Below are positions 27,201 to 39,200 of a stretch of DNA of 64,000 nucleotides, piece by piece. Origin of the DNA: Parelaphostrongylus tenuis. Its lineage: Eukaryota; Nematoda; Chromadorea; Rhabditida; Metastrongylidae. The translations under genes and the position numbers were made by a program. Positions within the stretch are counted from its first letter, which is position 1; each line of letters begins with the position of its first letter. Below the pieces are notes generated by a model, which worked only from the letters and a program-made list of their open reading frames with translations, searched no databases and was not told the DNA's origin. The stretch is from positions 62,001-126,000 of the forward strand of contig JAHQIW010006985.1 in the NCBI GenBank assembly GCA_019055375.1. Reading direction: 5' to 3'.

Positions 27201-30200
27201 CTTTATATCGGGTCATTTATCAACGAGACTGCGAAATGAAAAAGAGTTGTCGAAGTAACGTCTGCCTACTTGTCAGAAACAGGTAGATTGTAATTCATCG
27301 TCCAAACGTAACATCGTATAAAAATTATTTCAAGCTTGTAGTTTTACTTATTTTGACAGAAGAAGAACATTTTTGTGATTTAGAAACGGAACACCATAAG
27401 TTCTAACATTGGCATTAGAAGACATGAAAGAATCCGGTTGGATTGGATATTGAAGCCGTCCACAACCGTGACCACAACATATATCTCCAGAAACAACGTT
27501 ACAACATAACATTCATCATAGTAACCGGTTAGAAAGTTTAACATAAAGTCGTTTGAATTGATCTTTGAAAGAAAACATTGAAAAAGGTGAGAGAGTTGTT
27601 TGACAAGATTTTGGGACAACTTTTGCTGATCTTTGGAAAAAGGGTAATCAGGAGTGTAAACGAAATATTTAGAAAAGGTAGAGAGGTTGCACATTTTGAA
27701 ATCTGATCAATATAAGGAATGACAGAATATCCGTCATTCTGTTATGTCATGGTTCTAATTCGGGATAAGACAAAAGTCTCCGACATTCACTGGACTTCGT
27801 CTTGAATAGTCAATGCGACTTAATCAAATTCTTTTCAAAGTTTGGGCGAAGGTGGTGTACCTTCTGCGAAAGTGATAACCTAAGTTTGGGCAAATTGCCT
27901 CACTCAGAGCTTAGACGTATATACCATACCATAACTCATCTTTCAGTAATTTCCTACATCTAGTAAGAATGTATTGCGAAATCACGCCTGATGTCTACCT
28001 ATCAAAGAAAACTCACCGTTAAAATTTCTATATGGGAATGGTTAGCGATGTGTTGCTATGCACTTTGATTGATGAATCTTACTAAAATTTTTAGATTAGG
28101 TGTCACATCACTTGTGAGTCTCAGACACTCTCTCCACCTAGTCATTCTTAAACTTTTTCATGTTCAAGGTGGAAGCTCCAATTCTCAGCCGTCGTCCATA
28201 CTCTACAATTGATGCATAAATTAATATTTTGCTATAAACTATACACAAAAGCAGGTGAACAGATGTTTTAACCTGTTTTATAAGCAATTAGAGTATATCA
28301 AGCGCACACCAGTAAAACTCAGAGAGAACTTCTGAAAGAGAAGATCTGAAGAGAAAACTTGGCTTCTGTTTTTGAATGATCAAGTAAATCGCGCCGAAAG
28401 TGACTACTGTACGGAATGGTGTAAAAAGCGAAGTAATGAAAACACTTAAATCCTCTAAAACTCTACTCATCCATCATACACGATAAAAACTTGTCCGAAA
28501 GAACTACTGAACAGATACAAGTGTTTACAAGGGAGGAACAAAAGAAAGAAGTCACACATGGAATATTTAGGTATCTTGGATCGTTACGAAAGAGCGCAAC
28601 CACTGAGGTCACGTCAACAAGGAAAGGTTGGCGCCATAACGAAAACAAAGCTATGCCAATCCAGACGGAAAAATACCTTTGAATTGCTTTTCATAACAAT
28701 GGAAGTAGAGCTGCACCTAGAAGGTGTCTAGATAACAGTGGGAAACTCAGTGAGAAATATAAAAATGGCACCATACATTTCGTCGCCAGTAGGTTCAGTT
28801 CGGACTTTTCGTCTATGTCAAGCAGACTACGTGATTTTTTTATTTATGTAAGTTATTTGGCAACAAATGAGGAAACGACCCTCTTGCTGTTCAAAGACTT
28901 TACATTTTATTTCTAGTAGTATTTCGAAAGCTTGAATCTCTGGCTGCTGCGTTATGTGGTCATTTTTTGAAATAACCTTTTTTAACGCTGTGGCATCTAA
29001 ACTAAAATTATGTTTTACATCGGATGCGCGCTTCTACTGTTACTTCGCTGGAAACACGAAAAGCATGTGAACGTGCAGAGGAAATCTTTTAGTATCAAAG
29101 TCATTGATTTAATTTGTAGTTTCTTCCAGAGTGGAAAAGAAATTCCTAATTTAATAACACAATATGCACTCCACATATGTAACGCTTCAACGAGATCGAT
29201 CGATTGCGTATGGAATTCGCGGCCATTACCGCTCTACAGTCCTCCACACCCCTCCCCTGCATACCCAGCCCATGTATTAGCCGAAAGCAATGCCCGCCTC
29301 CGTGAAACTCAATCTTATTTTCCATGCTACACTGCAGTGAAACGGTGTTTAGATAAAATAAGCACAGCAAAACATAAGCTATTGTAAAATTACTTATAAG
29401 TCGGAAAGGAGCTCTGTCCTGCGAGAAATGTGCGCATATATAACACAAATATCTATTTCCTATAGCGTTTTGAAAAGATTTTTCAAAAAACGGTTACGTA
29501 GTGCAGTACCCAGAGACTCAAGCTTTCGAATGATTACCAAAAGTGCAATGGAAACTCGTTGTTCAGCAAAAGATATCGTTTGTTTATGTGTCGCCAAATA
29601 ACAGAAAGGAACCTATCCGTTTTATGATAAGTGGTCATCCATATTCATTTCTGCATCGGATTCTCAGCAGATGTAGGAAATTTCAAGTCAGCAATCGATT
29701 ATGGTATAGTATAGTAGTGAAGGCTTTGAGATAGAAAAAATAACTGATTCTTTATGATTAGAAGGGAGCAAATGGGAAACCAGTCCTATTTCTTGAAGAG
29801 AAACTTTCCATGGAATGTTGGTAACCATTCGAAAGCTGATACTCGAAGCTACTGCCCACTTCGCCGATTTTTCAAAACATTCTTAAACGCTGTAGCATCT
29901 AGATCAAAAGTTGTGTTCCACACTCGCTTTTCGCTTTCGTTTTATCAGGCGTATAATTCGCTGGAAGCCGAAAGGGATATCTATGTATAGAAAATTTTCC
30001 GCAGAATCTTAGTCAATTGTTTATTTTGGAGTTTCTTTCAAAGCGGAAGAAAAATTCTCAATTGTATGACAATACATCGAACTTCCCGCCTCGCTCCCAC
30101 CTACCCTGGCCTGCCGAATAGCCGGAAAACAACGTTGCGAGAAATGTAAAACTTGACCTTATTTTACATGCTAAACCGTATTTCCAGAAAATAAGCACTT

Positions 30201-33200
30201 CGCTAGGATCACGAAACTTTACGCTATCAGATGATTGCTATTAGTCTGAAGAAAGAGCTCTGCCCGGGAAGGTTTAACGCACAAACCAAAAGACCAGAGA
30301 AGATCAAAAGATCAAATAAAGCTTCTGCAAACATTTTCATAAGTTGCTTGAATCTTGTGCTATAGTTTAACTACTAGCACTCTAAGGAAGGAGTTATCTC
30401 CAGCGATATATAAGCGAGGTAAGAGGAAAAACACGTCGTTTCATGAAGCGTGATTTTATTTCAAATGTGACAGTGTTATAAAGAGGTGTTTTGGAAAACC
30501 GGCGATGAGGGGCTGTTGCGTCCAGTCTCAGCTTTCCAATGGTTACTGACCTTCATATGAAAATTTCCTCTCCTGTGAATGAGATCTATTTTTCTTTTAA
30601 ATCATCCTAATCAGAAGGAACCGAATAGTTGGAACGTCAGCCTTCATCTCTAAAAGAGATTTACCAACCTCTCGCATTCCTTGAAAAATATAGTTCGTAA
30701 CATGAAGAATCTGTTTTTCAATGCGTTTGTGATTTTTTTCAAATCAACGATTTCACTATATCTCGGTTTTAGTAGTGTTTATCTGTTGTCTGTTTACATC
30801 AGATTTTTGTTTATGAGATTCCCGAGAAGGTGCCTTTTCACAAAAGGTCTAAGATTGCTACTGAAAAAAGCAGCGAAAAGATGAAATTTTATAAGAAAAA
30901 TCGACACCACGTGAGCAAAAAGTTGACAGCCATGCACTACATCATCACTGTAATTCAGATAAATTAATATTGTTTTGAAAAAACTACTGTTGCTCCGATA
31001 TGATCTTTATGAGAGCTTAATACAATTACTGTAAGTTGCCTCTTCTAAAATCATCACGGATGTTCCTCATATGAGGGATATCTGGCCAGTTAGTCGCAAG
31101 GATACGAGGTGCGTCTTGAGTGGCTTGATATGAGGTTAAGCACAGACCACCCCAAAGTGGATCTAAAGAAGAAGATCTTGTAGTGATCACTGTGTTGGCG
31201 CCACTTATTTATTCCGTAAGCAAGTAATGATATACATTCATAAGTGTTATGGATGATCTTGAAGGTGTGTGAGATTTGTATACTATCCGTAGATTCACCC
31301 AGTACAAATCACTCGTCTTTATGATGAACATCGAAATCTTAGCTTCATGATCACCCAGAACAAATCACTCCATGAATATTGGGGGCCGCTTGAGTTGAAC
31401 AGTTCAAGACTTGGCCTGGCGAGATACTATAGTACAAACAGATGGACAATAAAATCAAATATTCAAGAAAGCTGCAAACACTCATTTCATTCGTAGCACC
31501 GTAGAGGTAACTGAATGGCAACCTTGGCTTATCGAATAATTTATAGGAGTTTAATGATGTCACATTTCGGTGCTTTTACCTCTCCTAACTAGTTCGATTT
31601 CAGCGTGCGAAAAACTAAGGTATGGGAAGTTTGAATGGCTCGCTAGGTAGGTTTGATTGAATCCAGTCACCATTGATGCTCTCATTATAAACAATGAAAA
31701 TAGAAAGGATTTATTTGGAAATTGTAATCCTCTCATAAAACCGGGATGTATTAGACAGTTGCAGCACACAACAGAGGGTATTTTTTTTTGAAGACTTTAG
31801 TAGTGTCTTTCGGGTCATTCGATGAAAAGGTAATGATAAGTAGCATCATTGATATTTGTGACAGACCTTCAGATATTGCTTTTTCATGTTTGCTATTAGC
31901 AAAGCTTTTCACAAGCTCACATTTTGTGAAACTCTTAGTCGATTTCTAAAGCGAAAAGCTTTCAAACAGACTTTGTTTGTTTTACGGACGGAAAACAATG
32001 TGAGGGGTTATTCATTCAAGTGAAAAATTGGTACTGTTCTATCATGGCGGCGTCACTTGAGGCCTTCGGTAAAAACGTATTTTTTGCATTCGCAAAACGC
32101 TTCTGTAGTTTATCCATAGCTCAAATCAAGTGAATTTCAATGGCATGTTTAATTTCTCAAATAGCTTATTTTCGGCGCCGTGCGGCTCAAAATAAGATGT
32201 TGTTCTCAGTTGAAGATTTTTCACTGGATAAAAGTTTTATTGTAATGATCTTCTAATCGTTAAATAGAAAAAATCTTTCTAATTAAGGCGATTTGTTTGA
32301 CTTTCTGAAAGGACTTTTTCTAGCTTTGTAACGACCTAAAGAACATTGGGTTTAACACCCAGTGAGCACTTCTAGTCGATTAGGGTGGGTGTACAGCTGT
32401 ACTAAGAAACTCTTTCTGAAGACCAAGCACATTTTCTTAATCAGAAAGACTTGACCTACCTAATGGTTAGTGTTTTATTATGAAAAAATATTTATCAGCC
32501 TTCAAATGTGAAACAAAATCTCATTTTGACTGATACGGCATTAAAAACAAGTAATTTGAGAAATAAAATGCTTCTTTATAATGCGCTTGATTTAAGCTAT
32601 CAGATACTCATACATCCGTCAGATAACAGTAAAGAATACGCTTTTAGCGAAGGCCTTAAGTGGCGCCGCCGAAATAGAACAGTAGCGAAAAATTCTCGCG
32701 AAGGTCAAATTTTATGCAATATTTGGATCATCTAACTCTTTCACGATCAGGAAATTACAACGTAGCTGGCCATCGCAATAAAATTAGTACTGATTTAGTA
32801 ATCAGTAACTAGTTTTGACGCGATGGACTATTTTAATGAAATCGTCGCCTTATTCTTCTCTACGCAAAGCGCGAAAAGTGCATAAAAAGTGCTCAACGAA
32901 CTTCAAATAAGTGATTTGAAGAGACGAATTCAAGCGATCGTTTATACAACAAAGTGCATATGTGGTTTTCAAGGTGTTATTTGTATGTGTATTGATTGAT
33001 TCAAGACGAAAAGAGGAGCGTACCGCCATGTTTTCGCGAAAACGTAAGCACGTTGACTCTTCCCACATACGAATACCGCGTCGGATGAGATTTTGAAATT
33101 CATCTGAAATGTCTCTCTTTGATAACGAACTTATCCAACCGATAAGTCAGAAGATCAAAAGAATTCATCGCCTAATCAGTTTTCAAGTACTGAATTTATA

Positions 33201-36200
33201 ACGAGCATTAAAGCTCATTCAATGACTATGAATTTCATAAAAAAACAACAAAATGAATGAACAAAGAAATAAACGAGCAAGTAAATAATTAATTAATAAA
33301 CATATATTAGAAAAACATGCTGGTGTATACGGCCGAAAGCGCTATCCAGACATATAATCACAATCTTCTTCTTCTTTCGCACTTTATGCGACCCTACGAA
33401 GGCCTCTTGAATTGAGGTCGACTGGTTACTAGGTCTCCAGCTGTTTTTGTCGTAGAACGTGTAAGCCTCTCCTCTATTTTCAGATGCTTATACTAGTATA
33501 ACTTGCTCTGCTATGAAAATGTTCATTAGTATTTCGAAAAAAATTTCTACAAAACCGTCGATTTTAGCCATATTACTAATTGTCTTCCCGTTAGCAATAA
33601 GCACTAATTCCACCGAATAGGAAAAGCTTCTCATTTTCGCTTGATGTTCTTTTAGTGAGTAAGAGAGAAGAGAGAAAGACGAAGAGCTGAATCACTGATG
33701 AAATGTCCTATATGATGACTGATTTGATGTTTTGTTGTGTTTTGTGGTAGATGTGTTCGATTCCTTTCAGTAAACGAAATGAATGTTTGCCATATGAATA
33801 GCCTCAGTGCTGTTTGAGCAATAGCACACCATCACTGACGGTTGAATTCACTATCGATGACGCTAATAATGAACTGCGACCAATCCAATGATAATCTAAA
33901 GCAAAAGAGGATCTCGTCAATCAGCTGACTGCCACTTCAATTTTTTAACGATTCTATGACATCCACAACAATGCTGAAATTGCTCATGTGCCAATATTCT
34001 TAAGATTGTATTTCACATCGTACCATATTAATTAAAGAGGAGGGAGTAAATAAAAGCCAAACATTTTCATCCTATAACAGTTCAATTGTCCGAGTTTGTG
34101 ATGCAGGGCTGATATGTTTTCGACTTTTCCGGTAATAGTTATGCCTACAAATGGGCTCTTACAAGTTTATTTAAATGATTTTTAGTTGTTTCTATCTACT
34201 TAATGGATTTGATAGCGTACCGTAGTTTTGACCGGTTTAAGGCGATATTCTATGATTGGATTCGGAGACCTTCATGTTTTTAGTTAGTCAGTTGTTTTGA
34301 GAACATGATATCCTTTTGAGGTAGTAGGCTGGCAAGAATGTCTTCGGACTTTTCGTTTTGTTGATTATTTTTATGCATTTAAGTTTTTTCCTGCTGCCAT
34401 TCAAAGCAATCTCTTGCGTTCATTTTGATAAGTACCATCTACACATCTGCTGTAAGATGGAACTGTCCTGAGAGCAAAAATGATTGTTGATGCCACACGA
34501 TTGTCGTTTAGTTTCTAGTGGCACACAGCGATACTCGTGTAGCATCAACAATCGTTTTTGCTTGCGCAAGAAGCTGTTTCAAACGATAGTAAAAAAAAAA
34601 ATCAAATGCATCAAAAAAGTCAATAAAAACGAAAAAGTTCGATAAATTTCTTGCCAATCCCACAGCATGAAGTGATGATATTGAGGTCATCAAGAACTTT
34701 TCTGCGGATTATTTCGTTATTTTGAGAAAAACTTTCAAACTTTGCCTCTACTATCTAAAATATGTGCAGATATGTTAAGATTTGCTCGAAATATTACAAG
34801 GGTTACATATTTATTAGATTTCAATTTCTTGAGTTTATTTACTGAACAACGATAAATGAGAAATTACTTACACTAGCAACCTTTTTACAATGTTTTAACG
34901 ATATTTAGGAATTTTGTTTTATCTGGGATAAATCATAAGGGTACATAGAGTCAACGTAAAAAATTAGTAGAGTAGTAACGAAATGATTAAACGATGACAT
35001 GATGACATCTTTCCAGAAAGCAATGTGAGAACGACTAGTTTTAGTTCAACACATCTACTCGAAGTCATCGGCGGTAATTAGTCGTTTATGAAGCCAGACA
35101 ATAAATTAGCCATATTGTACTACATTAATTCGATGGTTACATACACCATGATATGGGACAGGCAAATTGTTCGCCATCATCGTGTTCACATCAACATTGT
35201 TCCTCCTTTGAACATAACTTTTAAGCATCATCGATCGATGTTGAATCGATGGGAAGCTGCCTTTTTTTTTAGCCAATAGAGTCACAAATGGCGAAGAACC
35301 CAACAATACAGGTGAATTCCAAACAAGCTACAACTTTTTTCAATCGTGAGCTCAAGGTTTTCGTTCTCCATCGTTTAGTCGATGGCGTACACTTTTCATA
35401 GTTATTAAGGGAGCCTTCAGAACGAGATTGTTTTAAGAAAATTCGAAAGGAGAGATTTTAATTCTAGTTCTTCTATTTTTGCAAAGAGAGGCTGGCAAGC
35501 CGAAAATGTGTTTGTTTTTCATGAAGAAAAACCTTTGAAAAAAAAAACCATAAAACCTTATTCAACTGCTAGCGTCGCCTCTACTTTTTCGGAATATTTC
35601 ATAAACGTGGTGACAGCTCACGGAGACTCAGGACCATGCCAATAGGAATTCCAAAACCGGATTGCTGGCGGTTCACAAAAAGTTACCTGAGGACAATCAA
35701 ATCCTCATTGTTGATCGATCTTGTTGACTGTAACATGCATGACGAATACGGTAACAGCCCTGTCTTATACTAAAGGAAAACGTACACGATTCAGCAGTTT
35801 TGAGTTCTACCAAATTAGCCTAAGTGTTTTTAATGGGGCAAAACAGGTTCCCCTGTAGAAACAGCGTGGTCATATTTCAAGAATTTCACACAATGAAGCA
35901 TATTCTACAAAAAGAAACATTTCGGAGAAGTCTTAGTCGGCATATTTTTTACAATGAGTATGGACGAAATTCGATACTGACGAAAGATGAAGCCGCTCAT
36001 TTTTCATCAGAGAACCGAAATAGCGAAACTTTTCTTGTTCATTAACGAAAAGATCATTTACACATCACAGATTTAACTCGTAAATGTTGAAATGGAATCG
36101 CTTTTATGGTGATATCTTTGTAGTCCGTACGACGTTATTCATCTCACGCATTGAATTCAGTGCTTAAGTGGTTTGGTACAGGATCTACGTAAAACTTCCT

Positions 36201-39200
36201 ACACTTTACTGAGAAAGCATTCAGTTGCGTTTGAAAATAATATTCGAAATCAGTTGAAAATCAAGAGTATTGGAATTTATGTGAACGTAGATTTGAGCAA
36301 ATTTAATAAACGAATAAAAATAAATCCACTCAACAATTTGGTCTTTCTGAAAGGTGACAAAAAATGAGTGCAAAAAACTTACAAAAATTTTTCAAATATA
36401 GATCAATAACTTGTACTGGTGATTTGAAACTGCTAGCATGTCAAAATAAAACTGGAATCTTAGAAGGATCTTAAATGCGCTTAAGAGCTAATTTCATTTC
36501 AGAATTTTTGGAAACAAAATAAGAATTACGTTGAATGCTTTAGCATCAGTTGATTTGTTTAATCTTTAAAAAGAACACCGTATTTATTCTAGTATAAAAT
36601 TAGCCCTGAACATAGCGATTCATTATTCCTTATTTATCTGAGTCTTTTTATAGAGATTATTTTGTCACATCAGTTTATATCTATATTTATGTAATCTTTT
36701 TTGCGTGTTTAGCAAGTGAGGATCAAAACTACTGAAGCTTAAACTTTTTCGAATGTTTCCTTCTTGCTGCCGATTTACCACTATTTTTCAGCTACGTCGA
36801 AAGTCTCTTCTTTTGAGGGATCTCGAGGCGATTAACCGGCCAGCTCAGCGAGTAGGAGGCAGGCTTCATGGCGCATTCACACGTGGTGTGGGCGGATAAG
36901 AGGTATTAGCTAAACCCACAGACCAGAAACGACTACTGAGACGCAGACGGGTTCACAAATAAGCTTCATGTTTTTTCTACGATGAAACTTATTTACCTCC
37001 TCTTTCAGAGATACTAATCACAGAGGGCTTCTATTTTTCACGAGAATCTAGGCAGCAACCAACTGACCTTGACATGGGTGTTGATGGTGATTCGAAATCA
37101 GCAAGACTACTCATCAAATGATTCCAGCTCGTTTCCGAAGGTCCGTAAGCTGTACTAAGCTTTCTCTCACAAAATAGTAGGTATAAAAGCGCATCCTATC
37201 AGAGCTGTGGCATTCTTCACTTCACCAAGAGAGTAGAATATGCGTTGCTTATGAATGCCAGCTTTCATGAGCATCTAAGTCGAAAGGGGACTGTGCTTGC
37301 GCCTGGTAGAGTAACAAGGTGATCAGTCTAAATTCTTTTTATTTTGACTGCCACTTGCAGTGGCATGATGTTATAGTATACCCAATATGTGGAGTGCTAT
37401 GCAAAAACGTTTGCGTCACCGGAATCCCGGTGGCGCAAACGTTTTTGCATAGCACTCCACATATTGGATATAACAAGGTGATCATTAAGATAACAGGGAT
37501 AAAATTTGAACCAATATTTTGAAAAGAAATCTGATCGTGCGATATTCATGATCCGTGCCCAGAATTCCTCTCATCTACACAAGCACAATGACTACAAAAT
37601 CTGTGAGAAAATCTCTTTTTTTAATTAGTAAAAATTCATATATCGAGCGTAGAATGAGTCTGCCTATATGTCTGTGTTAGTATGTGGTCGTGTGTCGTCG
37701 CATGTCTACAGAGTTCAACCGGTTATTGCAAGCGATTCACCAACTACACCACTACCACCAACACTTACATCAGAACCAACACAAGCATCATCGTCACCAA
37801 CGTCTCCATCATCGGCTTTGGATCGACACTTAGACCGATTAGCCACGAATCCGAATGTGCAGTGAATTGATTAGTAAATGAGCGTTTGAACTCTAAACGT
37901 TCCCACACCTTCATTTCATATCGCTATCACACGTACGACACGTCGTCGTATCTAGTTCATTACGCAATTCCGAAACAAGCAACGTTCTCGTGCCCGAATA
38001 AATCAGGCGGAAAAACCTGCCGAAGCAGAAAACTGACAATCGATGTATGTGATCGTAGACGCTATTGAAAAGTGCGTTCGATAATCTAATACAAAGTCAG
38101 AGAGAGAATTCGACGACCAGATCATAATCCCACGGGAGTTGTTGGCGGCTGTGCTAGCCCGTCAGATTTTCTGATTAAGCCAAATTTTGCCATGAGAGAA
38201 CAGCCTATCGATTAGCTTCTGGATCACGAAATCTCTCAAGATAAAGATAATAAGACAAAAGCTGAGATATTACAATAGAAGTTTATAAGCTTGAACAACC
38301 ATCATCCATTATGCTTGACCATGGTTTTAAATAGTTCTTTTTCCTACCATCTTGGTCACCACCTGACTTTGACTTGCTTACTATAGTCATCATCGTGAAA
38401 ATGGCTTAAACATTCAAAAAATGTCGATAAGAGCAAAAAAGCACGGAAAGATTACATGAATCCTTGGTAGCGATTAGATGTGACACAGCAACAGATCAAT
38501 AGCAAAGTTTTCGTTAAAATCTAAGCACATAAAATTTATTGAACTACTTTTTGAAATATCGTAGCGATGTCGATATGCGTTTCGTCAAAGAGAAGTAATG
38601 TTTGGGAACTCGTATATAGCTGAAAACAGACGAGAATATCAGGACTTTCAATTGTTACCACTCAACTAATGCTGTGTCAACTCATCTACCAAGAAAGGCA
38701 AAATCATGTCCGTTAATGTAATGCGCTATGAATTGTTGAACTGAATTTTGATAAGTATAATCAATGCCACATAGTGGAAGCAACTCGTAGAGAATGAGTT
38801 GAAGCACAGTGGGCGAATTCTTAACGCCTTAGAACGCCTTCAACTTGAATGGCGCTGCTACTGACCGAATGATGGTGAACTAATCCGTTAGCGACTTTCC
38901 GTCAATCGTTCGTTAAATTCTTGCTCTGGTTTTTCGTGATATTCATTGAGTGACGATTTCCGAATGTTTCAAATCTACCGGTTGCTTGATGATGACGACC
39001 AAATAAGTGCTTTTTCCAAAGTTGAACCGTCCAAAGACGACAAACCAGTATCACGAGGCACTTCTTTAGGGACTATCTCTTGGTGAAAAGCAGCAAAAAC
39101 ATTCTGATCTGACATAAGCAACGACAAGAAGTAGTTTTAGTTTTTGATAGAGCTTTAAAATCTCCTTTCTATAGTCGGGATTTTTCGCTCAAAAATAGAC

